A stretch of DNA of 64,000 nt, from contig CDMY01000446.1 of NCBI GenBank assembly GCA_001179505.1, positions 1-64,000 of the forward strand. Direction: 5' to 3'. Positions 9,026 through 19,599 of the stretch are shown here, piece after piece; positions within the stretch are counted from its first letter, which is position 1; every line of letters begins with the position of its first letter. Made by a program: the position numbers and the translations under genes. The notes under the pieces were generated by a model. The model ran no database searches, had not been told where the DNA came from, and saw nothing but the letters and a program-made list of their open reading frames with translations. Source of the DNA: Vitrella brassicaformis (taxonomy: Eukaryota > Sar > Vitrellaceae).

Positions 9026-11926
9026 ATGGGTCAATGTCAAACACTGTCCGGGTCAGAGTTCGGGCAGGCCGTGTCAGTTCCCTTGAGTACAAACATGCCC
9101 GGCCCGCCGAATCAGCAAAACAGCGGCGGAGGCCACTTCGTCTCACGACACTCATTGCAAAACCTCGCTCCGAGAACATTGGGGCGGACCTACCGCATCG
9201 GTAATGAGGCTCTCCTACGTATGGCGTGGCCGCATTCGTTGTGTGTGTCTGTTGTTTGCGCAGGGAGGAAGGTGGCAAGTGGGGCCTTCGGGACAGTCTA
9301 CATTGCAAGACACACAGGGCTCCATGAAAAGAGAGGTACCATCGTGTTTGTCCATGTGCTTTAGCCATATTGTACACACAGCTTGCCGTGCCGTCTTGTG
9401 TGTTTGGCGTGGCGTGCAGCATTGAAGCGAGTTTGCAAGGCCGATGTGCAGAGTGAGGCCGTCTTTCGACAGGAGGCCGCCCTCATGAACGAACTGGACC
9501 ACCCGAATATTCTGAAAGTGTATGAGCTGTTTGAGGACAAGGAGAACTTCTACTGTGTCACGGAGCTCAGCACGGGGGGAGAGGTCTTCGAAAAATTCCT
9601 CAAGCACAACTTCTCTGAACCCATGGCGGCGAGTGTGCTGCAACAGGTCGGCAGGGGTCTGTACCTTAGTCGCAGGTCAGTTTCACTTCAATCTTTTCTA
9701 TGTGTGTGTGTGAGTAGGTGTTGAGTGCGGTTGCCTATTGCCACGAGAAGCACGTCTGTCACCGAGACATGAAGCTCGAGAATGTTTTATTCGACTCCAA
9801 AGACCCAAAGGCACCAATCAAGGTGAGATTATTGACACCTGAGAGACAGACAGACAGATCTTAAAGGCACAGAGGTTTCCATCTTTGCTGCAGGTTATCG
9901 ATTTCGGTTGTGCGACTCGTTTTCGTCCCCACAGGCCGATGCGGGAAGTCGTCGGAACCACATACTATGTACGGGTACCGACTGACGTGACGCTATTTGC
10001 GGTGTGTGATTGACGGACTGTTGACGACAGATGGGTACGTGACGCGAGACGGACCATGGCGCATCGACCGAGACAAAATAACGAAAGCCGTGTCTCGCTT
10101 CGTCTCTGTCTGTCAGCTCCTGAGGTGTTCTGCGAGTCGTACAATGAGCTGGTCGACGAGTGGTCGTGTGGGGTGATGCTCTACATGATGCTGGTGAGCC
10201 CCTCCTTCTCCTCCTACTTTTGCTGTCCTTTGGGGATGTGGGGTATGCCTGTGCGTTCGTTTGCTCAGGCCGGTCACCCGCCCTACCTGGGCGAGAGTGA
10301 GGATGCCACCGAGAGGCTCATCTCTTCGGGCAAGCCGATCCGTTTCGAGCCTGCTGCACTGTGGCGGGACATCTCGCCACAGTGCAAAGACCTCATCCTC
10401 AAGGTCAGACATCATACGTGTACACACCCATCGATACGTCGCTTGTCCGCTTGCTTCCAGCTTTTGAACCGCAACCCGTCGAGGCGGCTGACTGCATTTA
10501 GGGCACTCCAGCACGAGTGGTGCGTATGACACACGCAGCGGAGGGGAAAGGGAGGCACTCTCGGTATGCTCGTCAGGTTTCGGAAGAATGTTGACCAACG
10601 TAGAGGCTCCTTTTCGAGCAGCCGTCGTGCCTCTGTGGCCATCGAAAAGATCGTCCAGAATCTGGCTGCATTCAAAGCTCCTCTGAGGCTGCAGCAGGTC
10701 AGTTAACCGCCCACTTACACATCTCATCCCCCATCCGCGGAGACAGAAGCCATGTATGATCATTGCTGTCTGCACTGCAGACCACCCTCTCCTTGGTGGT
10801 GCATCAGCTGGTCCCCAAGGCTGAGTTGCAGGAGCTTGCAGCAGCTTTTGGCGAGATGAACAAATCGGGGAATGGGGTCAGTCAGCCCACAGAAGGGCCA
10901 ACACAGACACAGCATGGGCACGTGACACCTGTTTGCTGCTGTGGCTGCGTTAGGAGATCACTTTGGCTGAGTTCCAGCAGTTTTTTGACCGTTGGCACCG
11001 CTCTGACAGCGGTCCTCTCCTCAGCAGCCAGGAGGTCGCGGCCATTTTCGCCAACGTCGATGTGAATGGGAATGGGTTCGTTAGCTACAGCGAGTTCCTG
11101 CAGGCCGCATTTGAACCTCACAAGCTGCTCAGCAAAGACAGGATCAAAGTAGGTCAGACAAGCTTCTTTGTTCACCCGCAGCTTGCCTGCACCCTGCCTG
11201 CGGTCTGCATATAGCGTTCTTTCGACATGCTTGACGTCGATGGGGACGGCTACCTCTCGCTGGCAGACCTGGAGGATGTCATGGCGCCAGGCAGGTGGGC
11301 AGATCAGAGGGCATGGTGGCAACGGATGAGTACAGGAATGGGCCACTGTGTCTCCTTAGGGTTGCGCTGCCTCAGCTGGTCTTCAGCGAGATTGGCAAGT
11401 CGGGGGAGGGAGATGGGCGCATCGGTCAGACAACCGAAAAGCCAAACCGAAACGCAAAAAACTGCGTCCATCAATGTCTCTCTGGTCCGCTTGTCGTTAT
11501 TCAGACCTGACAGAGTATGAGACGGTCATCCGTGCCCTCATCCCGGCCACACTCACTCCGCGCAGGTCGGGCAGCCTTGCATCCTTCATTCGCGGCGCCT
11601 CCATGCTCTCATTGCTCTCGGGCCCGTCGAACAAAGACTCAAGAAGCGGATCGACAGAGGACGTGTCTCAGGGCACACCCCACAAGAGACGCAGGCGGCC
11701 GAGCGGCAGCAATGCGAGTGTGGGCGATAGCAGCTCCACACAGTCGCCAAAGTCGCCCGTCAGGAAGGGCGAGTGGACGCCCTCGACCGAGAGGAGGGAA
11801 TCGGGGGGCTGTGGGGGGGAAGAAAAGACAAAGGAGGCGCAGTTGCAGGCGCCTCCTCCGTTGTTTCAGGAAGACATGGTTCGCTTTACGAGTGGGGGAG
11901 GCATAAGCGGGGGTGAATCGAATTGA
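9026..11926 (+). CDS. Calcium-dependent protein kinase (CDPK)
   Basis: Multi-exon kinase. The first exons are 9026-9200, 9264-9335 and 9420-9646; a fourth starts at 9718; the stop is at 11924-11926. The N-terminus MGQCQ is a good myristoylation plus palmitoylation signal. Kinase motifs in order: Gly loop ([13 protein letters not shown]), catalytic Lys in ALKRVCK, catalytic loop HRDMKLEN (the family usually has HRDLKPEN), DFGCATRF, and the P+1/APE region. A junction segment leads into four EF-hands: [36 protein letters not shown] and a degenerate fourth, [12 protein letters not shown]. CDPKs turn calcium signals into Ser/Thr phosphorylation and are typical of plants, green algae and alveolates. 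A long Ser/Arg-rich C-terminal tail (about 120 residues) is unusual. Confidence 0.93.
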
Positions 11927-12412
11927 CTTGATTTGGGGAACGTTGCACGCTTACGTCTGTGTGTGCATTTGTCATTTATTGGGAGTTCCCTCTGGCGGGC
12001 TTTTGTATGAGATAGCTAGCTTGTAATAGCTAGGGGACAAAAAGTGAGAGTACTTGGCTATTTTGGTGTCCATGCATGCTCTGTTCTTCCTCCACAGGGG
12101 CATCACATCAAGAACGGTAGCCACCACACATTCATACGTACATGTATCGATGGCCTGTGCTTACCTTTTCTCGTGTGTTTCAAACGAATGCGACTAGCCC
12201 CACGGTACTCACCGACACCAGTAAGATGGTGTTGATGTGGAAAACACTTAGTGTGCCCGCTTGTCTTCCTCGTTCCAGTGCCTTTTTCCCATGCTTACAC
12301 CCCCATGTCTTACAGAAAATGGCATCCCTCACCCTCCCCCCAGTAGACATGCAATCCCCCTTCCCCTGGTGTGTCAGACGCCCTGTCTCACAGTGCTTTA
12401 CATGTGCAATCC
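11927..12412. other. Intergenic, convergent gene ends
   Basis: The gap between the CDPK stop and the stop of the small secreted gene. It should contain both 3'UTRs; nothing else is recognised. Confidence 0.5.
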
Positions 12413-12746
12413 TCAAGCAAACAGTGGTGCGGTTCCATTGGGGGGCCCCTCAGGGTCCTCACGTCCTCCGTCAGCAGCAGCGTGAGCGGGCTGCGGCTGA
12501 TCCTGCAGCCAGCGGCCATAGCCGTAGCCGTACTTGCTGCGGTACCTGCACAGTCACCCGCGGGCATAATCACGCATGCATATTGTATTCAGCCATGCCC
12601 CTCTCGGACTATCATCTCTCTTCCCACCGGTTGTATCTTCTGTACGCTTTTCTGTATCTCTTGTAGCGCCTCCATCTGTACTTCCAGCCAGACAAAGTGA
12701 CCAGGGGGAACGACACCAGCAGTAGCAGCAGCACAAACACACGCAT
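12413..12746 (-). CDS. Small secreted Arg/Tyr-rich protein
   Basis: Two exons on the minus strand (12628-12746 and 12413-12545), joined by a GT-AG intron in phase 2, encode about 83 residues. A strong signal peptide (MRVFVLLLLLVSFPLVTLSG) is followed by about 30 residues made almost only of Arg, Tyr, Lys, Trp and Gly (WKYRWRRYKRYRKAYRR, then a KYGYGYGRW segment). The tail is acidic and Pro-rich. No known family is recognised. The composition recalls secreted matrix or wall proteins, or cationic peptides, but this is speculation. The same style of leader (MRV + hydrophobic core) and the Arg/Tyr bias recur in the large secreted gene at 49.8-53.9 kb, which suggests a shared extracellular setting. 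Confidence 0.65.
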
Positions 12747-13409
12747 GGCGGCTGGGGAAAAAAGGGGAAGGGGAAAGTCGAGATCCTGTGAAACGGATGA
12801 TGGCCAAGGCTTGGGTTCACATTTTCCGGCTTCGCAATGTGTCGGGCGCTGAGCGGCGGGCGCATCTGAGCAGCACGGGAATGCGGAGAAATCGATGAAA
12901 TTTCTTCCTGACGATGGTTTCCTGATTCGCAGCGGTGCCTTCTGGTTGGTGGGATAGGTGGGACTGCCCGGCCTCAGCGAAGGAGAATAAGAGACCCCGC
13001 CGGCCGCCCTCATGGCAGAAGGTGCAACCAAGCACAAACACACCTTCCACAGCCGATGGGATCTGCGGGGGTGTGTGCAGGTGGCGGCTGTGGTGGTGGT
13101 GGGTCTGCCTTATCTTGCAGCGGCACCAATGTGGCGCGCCAGCAGGTCAGCCGTCGGTCGTGTCCCCTGAAATCCACCGATAACACCGAAGATCTCTTCC
13201 CTCTTTCTTGGTTGGCTTGTTTGCTCATGCAGTTGTCGGCTGATGTGTCGGGGGCTCGTGCTCGTGCGCTGCTGCACAGCCAAGGGGATGTACAGGTACG
13301 CGCCTGGGTGGGTGGTGGATGCACGACGTGACGCACCAGACACCCGATCGGCGCAACACCTCACCTGCCGTGCTGTATCTGCGTGTGGCCCCGGAGTGAA
13401 GTGTCGGCC
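12747..13409. other. Region with possible small exons, unresolved
   Basis: Upstream of the next plus-strand gene. There are candidate GT-AG boundaries, for example an exon near 13231-13302, but no frame can be joined with confidence. It may contain 5' exons or UTR of the gene starting at 13410. Confidence 0.3.
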
Positions 13410-14155
13410 ATGACGGGCAGATCGACGCTCATCAACGACCTCTTAGACAACCCACACACACAGGTGGGTACACACAGATACCACAGGCGCATCGATACGA
13501 GCCAGGGGACCCGACAGAGTGTGGTGTGGTGTGGTGGGATGTCGTCAGGTGGGCGTTAGCGGATCGGTGGACGTAGAGCATCATGCCGATGGCGGACCTG
13601 ACGCATCGAATTCGGTGCGCCACGGGCAGCCATGTGGTTCCTCTCTGCTGCTGTGTGTGCATGTGTGAATGCGTATCTCTGTATTGTCGCGGCAGGGTGG
13701 CGATGGTAGCAGTTGTGGTACAGTGGCGGAGACGAACCAGAGGGCATCTCGTCCATCCAATGAGGTGCGCAGGACCACAGACATAAGGGCCATCGGTGTC
13801 AGCTATCTGGTACTCACTGCGCCCGTGTGTGTGTGTGTGCAGGTAGCTCTTACCGGCGTGGCGGGCGGTATGGCGCTGTCAGACAATGACGCACTCACGG
13901 TAGGCAAACAAACGACACACACAGAGGCAGACGGGATGGTGGGCAGGCACGCCGTCCGCATGTGTGTGTCTGCTGTGTCAATTCGTGTAGGTGTCCGCGA
14001 GTGCGTCGTCGTGCCGTCCGTTCGCCAATGGCAGCGCAGTGCCGGCGGGTCGAGTGTGGATGTTGTCGGAGCAGAAGGACAAGGCTCTGGTGCTGGCGGA
14101 CGTGTACCGCACGGAGCCGGAGCCGACGTACACGGAGGGAGGAGACTCTGCATGA
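13410..14155 (+). CDS. Hypothetical protein built from small phase-0 exons
   Basis: Starting at MTGRSTLINDLL (ATG 13410), five exons join in phase 0: ...NPHTQ / VGVSGSVDVEHHADGG / GGDGSSCGTVAETNQRAS / VALTGVAGGMALSDNDALT / VSASASSCRPFANGSAV. They end with TYTEGGDSA and TGA at 14153-14155. Three exons on the locus start with a V-[AG]-[VL]-[ST]-G motif (VGVSG, VALTG and, further on, VAVSG at 14611), hinting at exon duplication. No domain is recognised. The stop overlaps the ATG (14152) of the next open frame, whose exons continue in phase. A single longer gene with a frameshift here is therefore an alternative to two genes. Confidence 0.45.
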
Positions 14156-14739
14156 AGGAGGTCGATGGGACGGAGATTTTCGAGATAGTGGTGCCCAGCA
14201 CAACACCGCACTTCAAACAGCTTGACAATCGTGCAGTAAGCAAACAGACACACACAGAGGGAGCGGGCTGTGTTTGATGCCGGGCTGCGACCACCTCTCT
14301 CTCTGCGTGTGGTTGCTTGTTGGAATCAGGTGTGTGGCGGCTTCCGTTACTACGACAAAGGAGATCCCCTGGAGCCGCACCACCGACTTGCGGGCACGGT
14401 CGAGCAAACCACAGATGGGGTAAGCGAATAATTAATACAAGCGGGCATGGCACAAACACGCGCATGTGTGTGTGTATGTATGCTGATGTCGTCACTGCTG
14501 TGATCAGAATGGACCTCGTGCATCCAATTCGGTACACCGAGAGACACGCAGAGACATACGCCATGTGAGTATATTCCGTCCATCTCATGGTCCCTTTGTG
14601 TGTGTGCAGGTAGCCGTGTCGGGCAGCAAGCGGGCTCGCGTGGAGCATTCCCCAAGCCGTGCCGCTGCCAGTGGTGGGGCGCGACACACTTACGCAGAGC
14701 ATGGATGACCCACCACACCAATCAGATACGCTCATTCCC

Positions 14740-14776
<37 letters not shown>

Positions 14777-16518
14777 TGTGTTCGTGCAGGTAGCTTGTCG
14801 GGCGGACCTCAGCAAGCGGCGCAGGGCCATGACCAACAGCACCAACAGCAGCAGCAGGTCAGTGAGCCGACACGTGGCCAAGACAATCACACATCCACAC
14901 ACCCGCAGCGGACCCATACCTTTTTGTCCGTGTGTGTGTCAGGTTGTCCATCGGCCGTGTCTGTGTGGCCTGCCGGGCCACCTGTTGTGTGAGATGGCGT
15001 CGCATCTGACCACCATCGAGGCCACCGCCCTCCTCTGCCTCAACAGCGACATCAGGAGCAAGGCCAACTACGACCCAGACAACACACCCACCACCCAGGA
15101 CAACACGGACGGCACGTCAGTCGGCATCTTCCGACACCTCACCATCGCACCTCACGAAACCGACACGTGGAAGAGGCTCAAGAAGGCCACGCGCACCCGG
15201 CTGTTGGGCAAGCTGGTGAGGGATCCTTCGTTGACCGAGACAGAAACACCACCAGACTTGTCATATGTGGGCGGCCTCTCTGTTTGTCCTTTCCATCAGG
15301 GTCATGTCACGGAGGCCCGCATCGCGGCCGCCGGACCGTACCCCCTGCCCTTCGTGTCGACATCCCTCGAGGCCTCAAAGGCGACCCTCACACAGGTGTA
15401 CATCACGGTTGCTGACGAACGGCGTCGATACAAGCCGAGGCCCAGGAATCGGCCCCCACCCCCTGTGGCCTTCGACAATGTCACCACGCTGCACGTGACG
15501 TCCGGCGTGTGGATCCAACACTTCAGGTGAATGAAGCCAATGTGACATGCCTGCCTGCGGATCTGTCTGCTTGAATCTGCCCGTGTCCTTTTGTGCTGTT
15601 TGTGTCAGTGACTGTAACTGGAGGTTCCAGAGCCTTGTCAACTTGCGAGTCGGTCACCTCACCAGTTGCAGATACGGTGACCTCCCTCACCTCCCTCACC
15701 TCACTCGCATCGTGCAGACATCTCCCAAGCTCAAGACACTGACAACCGAGCGCATCAAGGGACACGGCGTGGGCGACGGGTGGCGTGCCTTCACGGATGC
15801 CCTCCGCGAGTGCAGACACCTCACCACCATCCGTGGGGTGGAGGTCTACGACTCGGCTGACCTGCAGCAGGCCCTCGAGACCATCTGGGGCCGAGAGGAC
15901 ATGCAGGGTGAGATGGACAGACACACACCCACACATCCATCCATCCATCAGCCACCTCTGTCTCATATGGCTGTATTCGATGCGTGTTGTCTTGCTGCCT
16001 TTCGCCAGGCGTCCAGAAGACCATCCAGCTGCTGTTCACCAGCCCCACCATCAGCCACACCTTCGACGATCACACCCGCCCCCTGCACAAGTTCCTCACC
16101 TGGGCACGGAAGCTGGGCGTGTCCGTCGAGTGGCGACCCCTGGCCGAGCTGCCCCTGGTCGAGGATGACGATGACGAGCCCTCCATGAGAGTGGACTGCA
16201 GGGAGGAGGTGTCGAGCGCTTCCCCTGCTGTGGTCCAGCAGCTGGCGCAACAGGCAACAAAGGTGAGAAGACAGCGACATACACGGACTGATCCAAAGGC
16301 TCACTTGTGATGGTGTGTATGTATCCTATTCCCTTTTTCAGGTGGATCTCTACTGCGGTGGCACGCCTCTCCATGAGTCGCGGAAGTCGCTCCTGACCTT
16401 CCCCAACGCCAAGACGCTGTACATCGATGCCCCTGACGACACGCCGGTGCAGAAGGGGCTGGACGGCATCCCCCCATTCGTGCTCGAGACCGACAAGGAG
16501 GACGGCAACAACAAATGA
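14152..16518 (+). CDS. F-box-like protein, cut by a premature stop
   Basis: Exons from MKEVDGTEIFEIVVPS onward join in phase through VCGGFRYYDKGDP, NGPRASNS, VAVSGSKRARVEHS and a Gln-rich piece (HDQQHQQQQQ). They lead into a segment that looks like a divergent F-box (LCGLPGHLLCEMASHLTTIE). F-box proteins select substrates for SCF ubiquitin ligases. The C-terminal part looks like irregular leucine-rich units (FQSLVNLRVGHLTS, LPHLTRIVQTSPKLKTLTTE). The last exon reads to TGA at 16516-16518. In the duplicated copy downstream the matching codon is CGA (17652-17654), and the frame past the TGA is open and similar, so the stop looks like a C-to-T nonsense change. Confidence 0.6.
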
Positions 16519-16815
16519 TTCCCAGCCATCGAGCACCTCGACATCGGATTGAGGCGTTTGTCTCTCGGCCCCAACACAGACACACTCCTAGCCAGCCTGG
16601 GCGACCCCACCAGCCCACTCACTACACTGCTAGGCAGCCTGCGTCGTGTCAGATCAGTCACATTCCGGTCGTCCTTTAGCCTGGCTGCCGTGGCTCAGTG
16701 TGTGGCGTGCCTGCGTGTCGATGAGCTAGATGAGGTACGTGTGTGTGATCCTCGGGGTACACTGCCTGACGAGCACCACCACCACACTCACACTCCTCCA
16801 CACGTACACCGCCTC
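15855..16815 (+). repeat. Tandem exon duplication, copy 1
   Basis: About 960 bp nearly identical to 16992-17951, including two introns. It begins at gctgacctgcagcaggccct and ends at acgtacaccgcctc. The offset between copies is about 1,136-1,149 bp. Confidence 0.9.
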
Positions 16816-18008
16816 TCGGTGGAACAATCTGATGAGTGGAACAATCTGACGAAGGCAGGGGCCTTGTCGTGTATGCGCCTTGCAGAGAGGTTGAGGGCAA
16901 GGGAGGCACAGTTCGTTTTGGGGGGAAGGGAGGTAAAGTACTTACCCGACTTTGGGGCGGAGTACCTGCGCTGTCACGGCTACGGCCACCTGGCTGACCT
17001 GCAGCAGGCCCTGGATACCATCTGGGGCCGAGAGGACATGCAGGGTGAGGCGGACAGCCGCACAGCCACACATCCATCCATCCATCAGCTCCCTCTGTCT
17101 CATATGGCTGTATTCGATGCGTGTTGTCTTCTGCCTTTCGTCAGGCGTCCAGAAGACCATCCAGCTGCTGTTCTACTACCCCACCATCAGCCACACCGTC
17201 GGCGACCACACCCGCCCCCTGCACACCTTGCTCGCCTGGGCACGGAAGCTGGGCGTGTCCGTCGAGTGCCGGCTCAAGCGCCATCCCCTGCACAAGGATG
17301 ACGAGCCCTCCATGAGAGTGGACTGCAGCGAGGAGGTGTCGAGCGCTTCCCCTGCTGTGGCTGACCTTGTGGCTGACGTGGTCCAGCAGCTGGCGCCACA
17401 GGCAACAAAGGTGAGAAGACAGCGACATACACGGACTGATCCAAAGGCTCACTTGTGATGGTGTGTATGTATCCTATTCCCTTTTTCAGGTGGATCTCCG
17501 CTGCGGTGGCACGCCTCTCCATGAGTCGTGGAAGTCGCTCCCGACCTTCCCCAACGCCAAGACGCTGTACATCGATGCCCCTCAGAAGCTGCTGGCCAAC
17601 AGCATCTCCCCATTCGTGCTCGAGATCGACCAGAAGGACGGCAACGACAAACGATTCCCAGCCGTCGAGCACCTCGACATCGGATTGAGGCGTTTGTCTC
17701 TCGGCCCCAACACAGACACACTCCTAGCCAGCCTGGGCGACCCCACCAGCCCACTCACTACACTGCTAGGCAGCCTGCGTCGTGTCAGATCAGTCACATT
17801 CCGGTCGTCCTTTAGCCTGGCTGCCGTGGCTCAGTGTGTGGCGTGCCTGCGTGTCGATAAGCTAGATGAGGTATGTGTGTGTGATCCTCGGGGTACACTG
17901 CCTGACGAGCCCCACCACCACACTCACACTCCTCCACACGTACACCGCCTCACTCTGAAGGGCTGGCCGGTGCCGCCCTCCTCACTATGGGGAGCTAGAG
18001 GGGGATAA
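16519..18008 (+). pseudogene. Downstream half of the F-box-like gene, second copy of duplicated exons
   Basis: Beyond the TGA the same frame continues (FPAIEHLDIGLRRLSLGPNT) and runs without a break into a second copy of the preceding exons: DLQQALDTIWGREDMQ / GVQKTIQLLFYYPTISH / VDLRCGGTPLHESWKSL. It ends in GWPVPPSSLWGARGG with TAA at 18006-18008. Without the TGA, the whole locus would read as one protein with an internal repeat of about 320 residues. As it stands, this half is either untranslated or made from an alternative start. The leucine-rich character (HLDIGLRRLSL, TLLGSLRRVRSVTF) is the same as in copy 1. Confidence 0.6.
16992..17951 (+). repeat. Tandem exon duplication, copy 2
   Basis: Second copy of the unit at 15855-16815, separated from it by about 176 bp of unique sequence (16816-16991). 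Intron positions are conserved between the copies, and the intron preceding the VDL exon is almost unchanged. The duplication is therefore recent. Confidence 0.9.
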
Positions 18009-18689
18009 TCTAGAGGAGGTCCTCTCTAGAAAGCTTGCGCCCGGCACCATGGGCTGCAGGCGCTCGGTGTCGAGTGCTTCAGACAGGTGTAGGGCTCATA
18101 TGACTGCCTCACTTAGATAGACACAGAGTGTGAGGTGGATTGTGACGAAGACAGGACTTACTTTAGCTCACTGCAAGTCAGGCTCAGTCTGCAGGCCATG
18201 ACGCCAGGTGGGGTGGACAAGGAAGTGACTGACTGACTGAGTGAGTGTTGGGGTGGCTGTTGGGTCGAGAAAGAGCCGCCCGATGCAGGCAGGCAGAGTG
18301 TTGATACGCGCTTACATGCAATGCCTTCACTTCATCGCCGGTGGGTCGGTGGGCCATGCCGTGTTTTTCAAGCGGATGCATGTGCTGTGTTGTGTTGTGT
18401 GTGATCGATCAACACAGCGCAGCACACCACTCGTGCGCACGTGTCATGCATGCCCAAGTCCCCTCCCTACTTGCTTGGTCAGACAGACAGACAGACACAC
18501 ATCTCTCCTGCCAGGGCTGCCTGGCTGGCTGCCTCCGTGACCTGGCCCACTTTGTCGACCGATTGCACGGTGCATTCATTGGATGGCTGGCGACTTACTA
18601 TGCACACATACACACATAAATGGGTTGGCCGTCACCATTTTATGCATTCGTCAGACCTGCCTGCCTTGCCTGCCTGGATTTTTGCCTCC

Positions 18690-19525
18690 TCCATGTTCCG
18701 TCGGACGGATGGCGACTTACTTGCGGGCTGTTCACACACACCATATACATACATCAATGTGTTGTCTGTCTCCGTGGGTGCTGGTGCCATGCATTGCTGT
18801 GGATGCCACGCTTGTGCCGTGCCTGCCTTTCTGCGTGCATACATATGCACTCTGCTGATGAATTCGATGGACATGGCGGGCGGCCCCACGGCTGTCTGGG
18901 GAGGGAACAAGGGCGAAGGGAGAGGTGGGTCGGGGGATGTGTGTGAATGATAGCCACGCTCTCTCCTCTCTCCTCTCTCCTGTTGCTGATGCGTAGCCAT
19001 GCAAACGGGCGGGCCATGCAGATGAGAGATGGATGGCGGGAAGGACTAGGCGGCCAGGCGCCAGGTGGGCAAGGCAAGGAGGGCAGGCAGGTTTTGATCA
19101 ACGAAAGTACCGGTGCGCAAGCATCGCTGTCGCTGCCCCTCTCTGCCAACCTTCCTGCCTTTCTGCCTGCCTACTTGCCTCACCTTGTGGACACATTACA
19201 CGGTGAATGCATTAGATTAGATGCATGTCGACTTGCTTGTGGACTCTCTACGTGTGTCAGTCATGGGTGTCAATGATGTGCTCGTGCTATGCTGGGCATC
19301 TGAGTGCCACCCCCACCAAATCACTACCATTCATCTCAACAGTCAACGAGTCAATACCTACAACAAAGACATGCCCATGCACGCCACAAGCTGCAGAACG
19401 AATGGCGCTCCGGGAACATCGTCCGTCGTACAGGTGGTCAAAAAGAGACACCGCATCACATCAAAGAGCTCACACGTGAGGAACAAGCAAGGCAGAACTA
19501 CTGCAATGCGAACGTCAGACAGACA
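18690..19525. repeat. 0.92 kb tandem repeat, copy 1 (approximate ends)
   Basis: Shares long blocks with the copy at 19600-20440. Examples are ccatgcaaacgggcgggcca at 18998 and again at 19918, and gaacaagcaaggcagaacta at about 19480 and about 20405. The offset is 908-925 bp. Confidence 0.8.
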
Positions 19526-19599
19526 GACAGACAGACACCCTCCCTGCATGCCTGCCGGCCAGCCTGCCTGCCTGTCTGCCTGCCTGGTTTTTTGCCTAA

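Noticed and set aside
8430-9422. Minus-strand open frame of 330 codons crossing the CDPK start
   Set aside because: Only its inner part (from the ATG at 8987) forms exons with good splice sites; the upstream part is antisense to the CDPK exons and lacks protein character.
12142-12666. Plus-strand open frame of 174 codons
   Set aside because: Overlaps the small secreted gene on the other strand, which has a signal peptide and a clean intron; this frame shows no family features.
13803-14735. Minus-strand open frame of 310 codons
   Set aside because: Rich in Cys, His and Thr from TG/CA runs in introns of the plus-strand gene; no splice logic and no domain.
16516-16518. TGA read as selenocysteine or as a reassigned codon
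   Set aside because: TGA ends eIF5B and eS6 here, and the duplicate has CGA (Arg), so a nonsense change is simpler. No redox context is seen.
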